From assembly GCA_036287865.1 (NCBI GenBank), contig CP126743.1, positions 186,001 to 250,000 of the forward strand: a DNA stretch of 64,000 bases. The letters are read 5' to 3'. The position numbers were made by a program, and so were the translations under genes. This DNA is from Fluviibacter phosphoraccumulans_A. Lineage in GTDB: Bacteria > Pseudomonadota > Gammaproteobacteria > Burkholderiales > Rhodocyclaceae. The notes beneath the pieces were generated by a model. The model did not search any database and was not told where the DNA came from. It saw only the letters and a program-made list of their open reading frames with translations. How positions within the stretch are numbered: position 1 is the first letter of the stretch; each line of letters begins with the position of its first letter. Shown here one piece after another: positions 27,382 through 36,142 of the stretch.

Positions 27382-28377
27382 ATGCAGCCCAAGCTTTCGA
27401 ACCCGCCGCGTTTTCTGTTGATGAAAACGTCATCGCTGGGCGATATATTGCACAATCTTGCCGTTGTGAGCGACTTACAGCGGGTGTTTCCCGGCGCTAT
27501 TGTGGATTGGTGCGTTGAAGCGCCATTTGCCGAAATTCCAGCCTGGCACCATGGCGTAAGGCACATTATCCCGGTATCGATTCGTCGCTGGCGCAAACAG
27601 CTCTTCCAACGCGATACCTGGTCAGAAATTAGTCTGGCACTCGGTGCGCTGCGTACCGAACGCTACGATGCCATTATCGACACCCAGGGTCTGGTGCGTA
27701 GCGTACTGCTGGGACGAATTGCCCATGGCCCAGTGTATGGCCAGAACTGGCGCGAGGCGCGTGAATCACTCTCCGGTTTGCTGGTTAACCATCCCCTGGC
27801 CGTGCCTTATGCCCTCCATGCTGTGGAGCGCTACCGTACGATTGCCGCTACCGCATTAGGGTACGCGGACCATCTGCCCGAACTGCCACTCGATTTTGGT
27901 CTTAACGCACGCTACCCGTTGCAGCCAGGTAATGACGTCTTTCTCTTTACCAACACCAGCCGCGACAAAAAGCTGTGGCCTGAAGACCACTGGATCACGG
28001 TGGGTCGTGCCTTGCGTGATGCCGGCATGACGCCCGTGTTTACGGCTGGCAACGACATCGAGGCCGCCCGCTCGCAACGCATTGCCGAGGGCATTGCCGA
28101 AGGTGGCGCTCCGGGCGAAGTGCTTTTCCGGCCATCGCTGACCGAACTGACGGAGCGCATTTCCAAGGCCAGACTCTGCCTGGGCGTCGACACCGGCTTT
28201 ACGCACATCGCTTGTGCGCTCACTGTGCCTACCATTGCTATCTTTACCGACACCGACCCGGAACTGGCCGGCGGATTTGGTTTGGGGCTGCGTCAGACCT
28301 TCGGACACCTGGACACCTGCCCCCCCGTGAGCGACATCATCGGCCAGCTTAAAACCTGGGGTTTCCTGCCGGCATGA
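27382..28377 (+). CDS. waaC: lipopolysaccharide heptosyltransferase I
   Basis: Transfers the first L-glycero-D-manno-heptose onto Kdo2-lipid A at the cytoplasmic side of the inner membrane. The 331-residue GT9 protein has FLLMKTSSLGDILHNLAVV, the Glu/His-rich WCVEAPFAEIPAWH, and the donor-binding LCLGVDTGFTHIACAL. It overlaps waaA by four bases (ATGA), so the two are translationally linked. Intact. Confidence 0.95.
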   Translation: MQPKLSNPPRFLLMKTSSLGDILHNLAVVSDLQRVFPGAIVDWCVEAPFAEIPAWHHGVRHIIPVSIRRWRKQLFQRDTWSEISLALGALRTERYDAIIDTQGLVRSVLLGRIAHGPVYGQNWREARESLSGLLVNHPLAVPYALHAVERYRTIAATALGYADHLPELPLDFGLNARYPLQPGNDVFLFTNTSRDKKLWPEDHWITVGRALRDAGMTPVFTAGNDIEAARSQRIAEGIAEGGAPGEVLFRPSLTELTERISKARLCLGVDTGFTHIACALTVPTIAIFTDTDPELAGGFGLGLRQTFGHLDTCPPVSDIIGQLKTWGFLPA

Positions 28378-29669
28378 GCATGCCCACTGCCGCATCGTGG
28401 TTCTACCGGCTGCTACTCACGCTGATTGTGCCGCTGGCACTCTTGCGCCTGTGGTGGCGCGGACGTAAACAACCCGGCTATCGCCAGCACATTGCCGAAC
28501 GCTTTGGCTACCTCACCATTCCCGCCGGCGGCCCGATCATCTGGTTGCACGCCGTCTCCGTTGGCGAAACCCGGGCGGCCGAGCCGCTCATCCACGCATT
28601 GTTGGCGCAGTATCCGGATCATCGTGTATTGCTCACTCACATGACACCCACAGGGCGGGCAACCAGTACCGCACTCTATAAAGACCCACGCATCCTCATC
28701 GCTTATGTGCCTTACGATCTCACTGGAGCGGTTGATCGCTTTCTGTCGCGCGTAAGTCCCCGACTGGGCCTGCTGATGGAAACGGAAATCTGGCCCAACC
28801 TGATTTTGCGTAGCCATGCAAATCATGTGCCGGTACTGCTGATTAATGCCCGTCTCTCCGCCCGATCGGCCAAGCGCTATGCCCGCTTTGATCGACTCAG
28901 TCGACCCGTGCTGGGCGCACTCACCGCCGTGGGGGCACAAACCGAAGACGATGCCCGTCGACTTACCGCACTCGGTGCCCAGAACGTTGCCGTTACGGGC
29001 AATCTCAAATTTGATGTGTGCATTGATCCCGCCCTGGAGACGCTGGGCAAACAGTGGCGTAATGACACCCTTGCACGGCAAGCGCGGCCTATCTGGTTGG
29101 CCGCCAGCACTCGCGAAGGGGAAGAAGCGCTCATCCTGGCCGCCCACCGATCTTTGTGTAACCTGCTGCCCAACCAGCGCCCCTTGCTGATACTGGTCCC
29201 GCGTCACCCCCAACGCTTTAATGACGTGGCAACGCTGATTACCCGTGAAGGCTTCTCTCTAAGTCGACGCAGTGCGGCTTTGCCTGATGCTGCCACCGAT
29301 GTGTGGCTGGGTGACTCCATGGGCGAAATGGTGGCGTACTACAGCCTGGCCGACGTGGCGGTGATTGGTGGCTCGCTCCTTCCGTTTGGCGGCCAGAACC
29401 TGATTGAAGCGGCTGCCTGCGGCACACCACTTATTATCGGGCCACATACCTATAACTTCAGCGCAGCGGCACAAGCGGCCGAACAAACCGGGGCGGCAAT
29501 ACGCATCAACGAAGGGTCGTCAGAAGCACTTGCCCTGGCCCTAAGCAATTTAATTGTCGATCCGGCGCAACATCTGGCCGCAAAGACCGCCACCACACAC
29601 TTCGTCAGCACGGCGACGGGCGCCACCGAAAAATTACTCGCGCTAATCTACCCATACGATCAGACCTAA
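28374..29669 (+). CDS. waaA: 3-deoxy-D-manno-octulosonic acid transferase
   Basis: Adds Kdo residues to lipid IVA, an essential LPS step. The 431-residue GT30 protein has an N-terminal membrane anchor (FYRLLLTLIVPLALLRLWWR), the catalytic-Glu region WLHAVSVGETRAAEPL, ETEIWPNLI and the C-terminal IGGSLLPFGGQNLIEAAACG. Start overlaps the waaC stop. Intact. Confidence 0.97.
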   Translation: MSMPTAASWFYRLLLTLIVPLALLRLWWRGRKQPGYRQHIAERFGYLTIPAGGPIIWLHAVSVGETRAAEPLIHALLAQYPDHRVLLTHMTPTGRATSTALYKDPRILIAYVPYDLTGAVDRFLSRVSPRLGLLMETEIWPNLILRSHANHVPVLLINARLSARSAKRYARFDRLSRPVLGALTAVGAQTEDDARRLTALGAQNVAVTGNLKFDVCIDPALETLGKQWRNDTLARQARPIWLAASTREGEEALILAAHRSLCNLLPNQRPLLILVPRHPQRFNDVATLITREGFSLSRRSAALPDAATDVWLGDSMGEMVAYYSLADVAVIGGSLLPFGGQNLIEAAACGTPLIIGPHTYNFSAAAQAAEQTGAAIRINEGSSEALALALSNLIVDPAQHLAAKTATTHFVSTATGATEKLLALIYPYDQT

Positions 29670-29679
29670 AATCAGCCAT

Positions 29680-29702
29680 AAAAAAACCCGCCGGAGCGGG
29701 TT
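29680..29702 (-). terminator. terminator after pcm (minus strand)
   Basis: On the minus strand AACCCGC-TCCG-GCGGGTT is followed by a run of T bases (A-run 29680-29686 on the plus strand). It lies between the convergent waaA and pcm and serves pcm best; the plus strand has only a weak TTCTTCT tail. Confidence 0.85.
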
Positions 29703-29728
29703 CTTCTGACTGATACTTCGCTGCTGTA

Positions 29729-30382
29729 TCAGAGTTCGAAATGGCTGGTGCGCGGCGCATTTTCCAGCGGCGGCAGCCAGGTTTCAAATAGAGTTTCGCG
29801 GGCGTAGCTACCCGGTCCTGTGCAGTGGACACGAACCATTTCCATCACCGGGCCCGTGCCCACCACAGCCATCAGGCGGCCACCCAGCGCCAGCTGATGC
29901 AGCAGCACTTCAGGAATGGCTAGCACCGAACCAGTCAAAACAATCGCGTCATATGGCTCACCACTTTCATGACCCTTCAGGCCATCAGCGAGTAGCAGCG
30001 TCGCGTTCTCGATACCGGCTTCATCCAGATTCGCCTGGGCCTGCGCTTTAAGCGCCGGGTCGATTTCCAGGCTGGTCACCTGGGCGCCTTGCGATGCCAG
30101 CAGCGCAGTCATGTAACCGGAACCGGTTCCCACTTCCAGAATGCGCGCATCCGAAGTCAGTTCGAGCTCTTGCAGCATACGGGCTTCCATACGCGGCGGC
30201 ATCATAACGGCTTTGGGTGTCAGCGGAATCTCGATATCGGCAAAAGCCAGCGAGCGGTAGTTCTGTGGCACGAATTCTTCGCGGCGAACTTCAAACAGCA
30301 AATCCAGAACGTTGGGATCCAGAACGTTCCACGGGCGAATCTGTTGTTCGACCATGTTAAAGCGTGCTTTTTCAATGTTCAT
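29729..30382 (-). CDS. pcm: protein-L-isoaspartate O-methyltransferase
   Basis: SAM-dependent repair enzyme for isoaspartyl residues, 217 residues from ATG 30382 (MNIEKARFNMVEQQIRPW). It carries REEFVPQNYRSLAFADIEIP, the SAM motif ILEVGTGSGYMTALLASQGA and YDAIVLTGSV. These are features of the betaproteobacterial Pcm-like branch, which has a short N-terminus; activity on isoaspartate is assumed from the family. A TTG two codons upstream is the alternative start. The DUF1289 mini-gene lies just upstream. Intact. Confidence 0.9.
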   Translation of the reverse strand: MNIEKARFNMVEQQIRPWNVLDPNVLDLLFEVRREEFVPQNYRSLAFADIEIPLTPKAVMMPPRMEARMLQELELTSDARILEVGTGSGYMTALLASQGAQVTSLEIDPALKAQAQANLDEAGIENATLLLADGLKGHESGEPYDAIVLTGSVLAIPEVLLHQLALGGRLMAVVGTGPVMEMVRVHCTGPGSYARETLFETWLPPLENAPRTSHFEL

Positions 30383-30474
30383 GTACAAGGTTCCGGCTTA
30401 AGTGTTTAAGGGCACAACCAAATTCTGGCAATTATACCTGCCCCGGGCGCCCCCGGAAAATCCGATTAAAATCC

Positions 30475-30639
30475 CTACTGAACGCCAGTTTCGGGTGGTT
30501 GACTCTCATTCAAGACTTCTGGCTCCGGCGATTCCGGCTCGGCCAACGGGCGCCCGCAGCCCTGACAAAGGCCGGAGAAAAGATCGGCCATACATACCCC
30601 TATACAGGGATATTGCTCCTCAATTTCCTGATCTGACAT
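30475..30639 (-). CDS. DUF1289 small cysteine-rich protein
   Basis: A 54-residue gene from ATG 30639 to TAG 30475. The protein contains PCIGVCMADLFSGLCQGCGR, matching the DUF1289 pattern of four cysteines (PCxxxC...GLCxGCGR) thought to bind an Fe-S cluster or zinc. An acidic/proline tail (AEPESPEPEVLNESQPPETG) follows. No strong ribosome-binding site is visible. It sits upstream of pcm on the same strand, with 92 bases between. Function unknown; the domain match is visually clear. Confidence 0.78.
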   Translation of the reverse strand: MSDQEIEEQYPCIGVCMADLFSGLCQGCGRPLAEPESPEPEVLNESQPPETGVQ

Positions 30640-30832
30640 CACAACGACCGTTAACTAGCCTAAAGAAGCCTCGGTTTAATACCCGGAAGCCAATTCGCCT
30701 AAGCCTTCATACACCTTGTGAGATTGGGTCTTTACAGGCAATCTGTGGCTGACGCACCGCGTGCTTGTCGGGGTTGCCATACGCTCTACCGACAGGCGCA
30801 TTTTTTTGGCATTCGTTTTGACGGAGATTTCC

Positions 30833-32087
30833 ATGTCGCAGTCCCCTAATCCCGCCGAGGGCGCAGAAGGCAAAAACTCGGCCGAACTGGTTCATGTATA
30901 TGCAGAAGTAGCTCAACGCGCCGCGTGTACTGAGCGGCTTTATGGAGCGCCAAGCTCAAAATGGTGCCACACCCTCTGGTGAAGAAGTCGGCATTGCCAA
31001 AGCCTTTATGGATCTCTCTGCACGTCTGATGCAGAACCCGTATCAGCTGGTTCAGACCCAGATGAATATGGTGCACAACTATTTCTCGCTCTGGCAGAAC
31101 GCGATGATGCGCATGATGGGCATGCAGGCTGAAGCCACCGTTGCCCCAGAGCGTTCGGACAAACGTTTCAAAGACGAAGGCTGGCAACAGGATTTCGTTT
31201 TTGACTTCATCAAGCAGTCTTACCTGATTGCGTCCAAGCACATTCTGGATACCGTCGGCACCGTCGAAGGCATGGATGAAAAGCAACGTGACAAGGTGAA
31301 ATTCTATACCCATCAGTACATTGACGCGCTGTCGCCTTCCAACTTTGCACTGACTAATCCGGAAGTGTTCCGTGAAACGGTTCGTTCGCAAGGTCAGAAC
31401 CTGGTGAAGGGTCTGAACAATCTGCTGCACGATGTGGAAGCAGGTGACGGCAAGCTGAGTATCCGCATGACAGATACCTCGGCCTTTGAGCTGGGCAAGA
31501 ACGTGGCCACGACCAAGGGCAAGGTGGTGTATCAGAACGAAATGTTCCCGTTGATTCACTACGAACCAACCACCAAACAGCAATTCGATGTGCCACTGCT
31601 GATTGTGCCGCCCTGGATTAACAAGTTCTACATCCTCGATCTGCGCGAAAAGAATTCTTTCGTGAAATGGACGACTGACCAGGGCCATTCGACCTTCATC
31701 ATCAGCTGGCTGAACCCGGATGAAAAGCATGCCAACCTGAACTTCGAAGACTATATGCTCGAAGGTTCTCTGGCTGCGATCAATGCCGTTGAACAAGCCA
31801 CCGGCTCGAAGAAGATCAACACCGCCGGCTACTGCCTGGACGGCACGCTACTGATGTCGACCCTGGCTTACATGGCCGCCAAGAAGGATACGCGCGTTAA
31901 CTCGCACGAAGGTTCGTGGTGGCCAAACTGGCAAGAATGGGTCGAAGCCATAAACAACAAGAAGGTTGCTGCCCGTGTACCTGGCGCTGGCCCACTCAAG
32001 GCCATCGAAGATGCACCAGGCTCTTTCGTCAAGATGCGTGCAGACGCCAAAAAGCCAGCGGCTAAAGCAAAGGCTGCCAAAGCCTAA
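30833..32087 (+). pseudogene. phaC: class I poly(3-hydroxyalkanoate) synthase, degraded
   Basis: Remnant of PHA synthase, which polymerises hydroxyacyl-CoA into storage granules. ATG 30833 behind GGAG opens SQSPNPAEGAEGKNSAEL. The frame shifts near 30925 to reach VLSGFMERQAQNGATPSGEE. The nucleophile elbow reads GYCLDG where the family needs GxCxGG, so the glycine after the catalytic Cys region is Asp. Past DTRVNS the sequence jumps straight to HEGSWWPNWQEWVEAI, losing about 170 residues that include the catalytic Asp and His. The total is 418 codons against about 590. It is clearly non-functional. The C-terminal basic tail (KKPAAKAKAAKA) is phasin-like low-complexity sequence. Confidence 0.95.
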
Positions 32088-32108
32088 GCAAACGCACCTG
32101 CTTCTTGG

Positions 32109-32149
32109 AAACCCCTCAAGCTGGACAACCTGTCCGGTTTGGGGAGTTT
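32109..32149 (+). terminator. long inverted repeat after phaC, probable terminator
   Basis: A 19-position stem (one mismatch, three G-U pairs) around an ACC loop, inner core GGACA-ACC-TGTCC, followed by ACTATTT. It separates phaC from the convergent glycosyltransferase. The T-tract is weak, so termination efficiency is uncertain. Confidence 0.6.
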
Positions 32150-32208
32150 ACTATTTAAGCCTGTAAATAACTTGCCCCGTTGATCGGGAGACTTTGTAGC
32201 TCTTGGGC

Positions 32209-33330
32209 TTAGTTTGGTTTTGATGCAAGTAGTGGCGACATGGCTGCCCACACTTCATCAGGCGTAATGGTGGTTAGGCATTCGCTCACTTTGCCGCCGC
32301 CACAACCATCCAGACCACAGGGGCGGCAATTAAACTGCGCACTGCGTGTAACCACGTGGTGCCCACCCTCGCGTGGCGTACCCCATGGACCCCAATGACC
32401 CTCACCTGAAGGACCAAACAACGCCACCACTGGCGTTTTCATGGCCGCTGCAATATGCATGGGTGCTGAATCGACCCCGGCAAACAATTTAGCCTGCCCG
32501 GTTAAGGCACCCAACTCTTTGAGTGACAATGCACCGGCAAGGCTTAATGCTGGCAACTCATTACGTTTCGCCAAGGCTTGTTGAATCTGATCAATCAAGC
32601 GACCTTCCTTATCACCTGGCGCTGCGGTTAAAACAACCGACCAACCCGCTGAGCGGATGCGTGTAATGATCTCTGCCCAGCCCTCTGCCGTCCAGCATTT
32701 GAAATGCCAGCGCGAAGGCGGATGCAAATGAACGAAAGCGCCCGGCTTAACGCCTAGTGATTGCAAACGCACAGCAACGTGCACATCTGCATCGACACCG
32801 GGCACAAACGTCAGCGCCCGTTGATCCGCTGCCGGTTGAATGCCTAAACGTCGCAATGCATCTAAATTCTGTTCGACCACATGGCGACGCCCGCTACCCA
32901 TGATGGGTGACACAAAGTGCGTGAAACTGTTCTTCCAGAAACGGCCGCGGCCATTAACACGAGGCGCAACAGACCAGCGCGGCTTGAGCAAGCGAGAGAG
33001 CCAGGCGCCACGTGGATGATCGGTTAAATGAATGACCAGATCATATTGGCGTGATTTCATGGCGCTAAAGAGCGCCCATTCAGCAGACCCTTGCCCCATC
33101 AACCCTAGCTTCTTCCAGCTGCGATCGATGCAATGCAATTGTGAAAGGTCCGGGTGTCCGTCCAGCATGTCTGCGGTATCGGCATAAACCAAGGCGTCAA
33201 TTTCGAGTCGCGGCGCCGATGCTTTAAGGGCTAACAATACCGGGGAGGCAAGCAGCACATCTCCATGATGGCGCAACTTGGTTACGAGCACCCGGCGAAC
33301 TTGAGAAAGATTAATGGCGTCAGCTGGCAT
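32209..33330 (-). CDS. glycosyltransferase family 9 (LPS heptosyltransferase-like)
   Basis: A 373-residue GT-B enzyme related to heptosyltransferases II/III (RfaF/RfaQ). The start is ATG 33330 (MPADAINLSQVRRVLVTKLR). Motifs include TKLRHHGDVLLASPVLLALK, HLHPPSRWHFKCW and the donor-site FAGVDSAPMHIAAAMKTPVVALFGPSG. It ends with a cysteine-rich CRPCGLDGCGGGKVSECL. It probably acts in LPS core synthesis, although it sits beside cobalamin genes. Intact. The precise sugar and acceptor are unknown. Confidence 0.87.
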   Translation of the reverse strand: MPADAINLSQVRRVLVTKLRHHGDVLLASPVLLALKASAPRLEIDALVYADTADMLDGHPDLSQLHCIDRSWKKLGLMGQGSAEWALFSAMKSRQYDLVIHLTDHPRGAWLSRLLKPRWSVAPRVNGRGRFWKNSFTHFVSPIMGSGRRHVVEQNLDALRRLGIQPAADQRALTFVPGVDADVHVAVRLQSLGVKPGAFVHLHPPSRWHFKCWTAEGWAEIITRIRSAGWSVVLTAAPGDKEGRLIDQIQQALAKRNELPALSLAGALSLKELGALTGQAKLFAGVDSAPMHIAAAMKTPVVALFGPSGEGHWGPWGTPREGGHHVVTRSAQFNCRPCGLDGCGGGKVSECLTTITPDEVWAAMSPLLASKPN

Positions 33331-33334
33331 GCCG

Positions 33335-33895
33335 TTATTGTACCGGTGCTGCGTCAATTTGATCGATTGAGAAATCCAGACAAACCAACTGCCCGTAGTC
33401 ATAGCGCAATGTTAACCACTCGGATCCCGGCAAGGCCTGATAGTGCGCCTGCAGCGCCCGAATAACACCGGCATGCGTGACAACGATCACCTCATCGTGC
33501 CGATTACTGATCTCCCGTACCCATGCCCGTTGTTGTACCTCATAGCCCGTTTCTCCATCCGGTGGACGAAATCCAGCAACATCTTTAGCCCATGCATCCA
33601 GCGCATGTGGGCCAATATCTTCCCAGGGCTGCATTTCCCAGGCACCGAAGTGCAACTCTTGCAGTCGACTATCCTGCACATACGCGGCATCCAGAACCGC
33701 CGCCAGATTGGCACAACGCACCAGCGGACTACTAAAAACAGGAACGTCCTTTGGCAGCTTATCGCGTAACGCCTGTACCGTATCGGCTTGCTGCGCGAGA
33801 GGCGTCTGTAGCGGCAAATCTGACCGCCCATAGCAAATGCCGGGGGCCACAGCGGGTGGCAAATGCCGCACAAGCCAGACCCGGATCGATTTCAA
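33335..33895 (-). CDS. cobC: alpha-ribazole-5'-phosphate phosphatase-like histidine phosphatase
   Basis: A 186-residue histidine-phosphatase-superfamily protein. The phosphoacceptor motif is VRHLPPAVAPGICYGRSD, the CobC-like variant of RHG. It continues with SSPLVRCANLAAVLD, LQELHFGAWEMQPWEDIG and VVTHAGVIRAL with the second catalytic His. It lies next to cobT, which supplies alpha-ribazole phosphate, so removal of the 5'-phosphate in nucleotide-loop assembly is the likely role. Intact although neighbouring cob genes are broken. Confidence 0.87.
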   Translation of the reverse strand: MKSIRVWLVRHLPPAVAPGICYGRSDLPLQTPLAQQADTVQALRDKLPKDVPVFSSPLVRCANLAAVLDAAYVQDSRLQELHFGAWEMQPWEDIGPHALDAWAKDVAGFRPPDGETGYEVQQRAWVREISNRHDEVIVVTHAGVIRALQAHYQALPGSEWLTLRYDYGQLVCLDFSIDQIDAAPVQ

Positions 33896-34933
33896 TCAGG
33901 ATTTCTCCGACACGCCTGCCGATGCAAAGCTGGCCATGTCACTCAAGAATGCCACGGCGCCTTGCACCAGAGGCCAAGCCAACGCCACACCCGTACCTTC
34001 GCCCAAACTCATGCCCAAATCCAGCAACGGATTGGCCTGCATCGCATCTAGCTGAACACGATGGCCAGCCTCGGCAGAACGATGGCAATAGACGCAGTAA
34101 TCTCGAACAGCCGGATACAGCCGACAGGCAACCAAGGCTGCAGCACCTACCACAAAGCCATCAATCAGCACGACCATGCGTCGCTCGGCAGCAGCCAGAA
34201 TCACGCCAACCATCGTGGCAATTTCAAAACCGCCAAACTCTTGCAACGCTCTAGCCGCATCCGTAATTTTTCCTGTACGCTCCAGCGCTTTCGCCAAAAG
34301 CGCTTGCTTACGATTCAATCCTGCGTCATCCAATCTTTTGCCGCGTCCCACACATACATCCAGCGGCGCTTCGCTTAAGCAATGGGACAACAAGCTTGCA
34401 GAGGCCGTGTTACCAATCCTCATTTCGCCAAGCCCGATCACATTGCAGCCAGCTTCCGCATAGCGCGCAACCAGTGCTGCGCCGTTTTCAATCGCTTGCG
34501 CGCATTGCTCGACACTCATCGCCGGCATGTCGATATAGTTGTCCGTGCCCGCGCCTACTTTGTAATCAATGAGCCCCTGCCGCTCACCAAACGCGTGGGC
34601 CACGCCGCAATCTACCACCGCCAGCGGCAAGCCGTAGGTGCGCGTAAACACATTAATAGCCGCGCCGCCCGCAAGGAAGTTCTCAACCATTTGCCAGGTC
34701 ACATCCTGCGGATAGGCTGATACCCCGGCTTTAGTCGCGCCATGATCCCCGGCAAAAACCAGCATCTGTGGCGCGGTCAATTTGGGCGATTCGGTTTGCT
34801 GAATCAGCCCAATCTGCTGCGCGAGGACTTCCAGCTGACCCAAGGCACCCAGCGGTTTTGTTTTGCTGTCGATTTTATTTTGCAACTGCTGCGCCAAAGC
34901 ACCGGCCGTCGATTGGATATTGAAAGTTCTCAT
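33896..34933 (-). CDS. cobT: nicotinate-nucleotide--dimethylbenzimidazole phosphoribosyltransferase
   Basis: Makes alpha-ribazole phosphate from nicotinate mononucleotide and 5,6-dimethylbenzimidazole. The 345-residue protein has KTKPLGALGQLEVLAQQIG, FAGDHGATKAGVSAYPQDVT, NVFTRTYGLPLAVVDCGV and GLGEMRIGNTASASLL. The C-terminal catalytic-Glu region EGTGVALAWPLVQGAVAFL is present. The start is ATG 34933 (an adjacent ATG at 34936 is equivalent). It directly abuts cobC. Intact; with bluB and cobS it could still support lower-ligand attachment if cobinamide is supplied. Confidence 0.95.
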   Translation of the reverse strand: MRTFNIQSTAGALAQQLQNKIDSKTKPLGALGQLEVLAQQIGLIQQTESPKLTAPQMLVFAGDHGATKAGVSAYPQDVTWQMVENFLAGGAAINVFTRTYGLPLAVVDCGVAHAFGERQGLIDYKVGAGTDNYIDMPAMSVEQCAQAIENGAALVARYAEAGCNVIGLGEMRIGNTASASLLSHCLSEAPLDVCVGRGKRLDDAGLNRKQALLAKALERTGKITDAARALQEFGGFEIATMVGVILAAAERRMVVLIDGFVVGAAALVACRLYPAVRDYCVYCHRSAEAGHRVQLDAMQANPLLDLGMSLGEGTGVALAWPLVQGAVAFLSDMASFASAGVSEKS

Positions 34934-34946
34934 CATTTCCCTGAAA

Positions 34947-35478
34947 TTAACCACGCAGACTCAGTGGCAACCCGGCCACCGATAAAGTCACGAGCTCACA
35001 AAGCGCAGCGACATCCTGATTCAAACGCCCTTACTCATCTGCAAAACGACGCGCCAAACGATTTTCTGGCACCACACCAGAGCCGATCTCGTTACTCACC
35101 AACACAACCTCGCCGGGCAGCCTGGGCAAAACATCCAGCAGTGCCTGACGTTCTTTCCAGAAAAGATCGCAAGTAAGTGGCTGGCCTGCCTCCAGCTGCA
35201 ATCAGCCTTCGCCTTTAAATAGAATTCATAAGGTCAAACAATCGACCAGCAGGCAGCGTTGTGGCATTGCCTGCTCGACCAGCACGCGCGCCAGTTGCAC
35301 AGGCTCTTCTACCATCTGCCAATGCACCGGACGCGACGTGCGATGGTGCTCAAGACGTGCGACCATCTCGGGGTCCAGCGCTTCGGCAGCAGCGATATAA
35401 ACGACCTCCAGACCCGCTGTCTCGAAATCCGCCATCCGTAATTCAGCCAGGCGGCTTTTGCCACTGCGTGCGCCGCCC
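34947..35478 (-). pseudogene. cobU: adenosylcobinamide kinase/guanylyltransferase, degraded
   Basis: Remnant of the bifunctional enzyme that phosphorylates and guanylylates cobinamide. The P-loop GGARSGKSRLAELR starts without any upstream start codon: the frame runs back into cobQ 3' sequence, as if a deletion fused the two. One frame then holds three stops: TGA 35226 after CLTL, TGA 35202 after GEG, and TAA 35031 after RRFADE. Recognisable family sequence continues after each stop (PLTCDLFWKERQALLDVLPR; VVLVSNEIGSGVVPENRLAR; LNQDVAALCELVTLSVAGLP) to TAA 34947. No frameshift is needed, so base-calling indels cannot explain it. Confidence 0.93.
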
Positions 35479-36045
35479 AGACCAGACTTTGTTCTACAGC
35501 ATCTACCAATCGATTCAGGTCTGCTTCACGACGTGCAACAAAATCCACTTGAGTCGTTTCTGCACAACCGGCCCAGGCCAGCAGTGCCGTCAATGCTTCG
35601 GGTTGATCAAAGAGCCCGTGACAATACGTACCTATCACCTGCCCATCAGCAAAGCACGCGCCGTTAGCACGACCTTCGTCCTCCAGTGTAACCAACGGAC
35701 GACTTAAGTCATCACCCTGGCTCACACCCAGATGAATCTCGTACCCGGTCATCAAGGCAGATCCCGGCAAACAAAGATGACCTCGTACGTCTCTCAGCTG
35801 CTTTTCTGCTTCGAGCGTAGTGTCAATGTTCAGCCAACCCAAACCAGCAGAGGTACCAGGTGCGCCTTCCAATCCGTGGGGATCATGCAATTCTCGGTGA
35901 CCGCAGAATTGAGTGCCATATTCTGCGGCTTGAATGGCGCCACGCGCACACCCCGGCGTTGCAAAATACGACACATGGCGGCAACCAGTGTCGATTTTCC
36001 CGCATCGGAAGTGGTGCCCTGAACCATCAGGGAGGCGCATGGCAT
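35479..36045 (-). pseudogene. cobQ: cobyric acid synthase, large internal deletion
   Basis: Remnant of the amidotransferase that amidates the corrin ring. ATG 36045 opens PCASLMVQGTTSDAGKSTLV with the P-loop, then VAPFKPQNMALNSAVT. It jumps at about 35890 to the C-terminal glutaminase end (RELHDPHGLEGAPGTSAGLG, then WLNIDTTLEAEKQLR and GTYCHGLFDQPEALTALLAW), which lies in another frame. About 300 of 480-490 residues are missing, including the catalytic Cys of the glutaminase triad. The junction shows short homology around ACCGAGAATTGCATG. The 3' end runs directly into cobU without a normal terminus. Confidence 0.93.
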
Positions 36046-36142
36046 AAAACGAAATCCTGTCGATAAAAAAGAGACGGCGGCAGCCGTAATTACAACCATT
36101 TAATCGTTTATTATCCCATGCCTGACAGGTATTTACGGCATC

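Noticed and set aside
30761..30982. A 73-residue ORF as a separate gene before phaC
   Set aside because: Its second half, from the ATG at 30833, is the true N-terminus of PhaC in the pre-frameshift frame; the rest is out-of-frame read.
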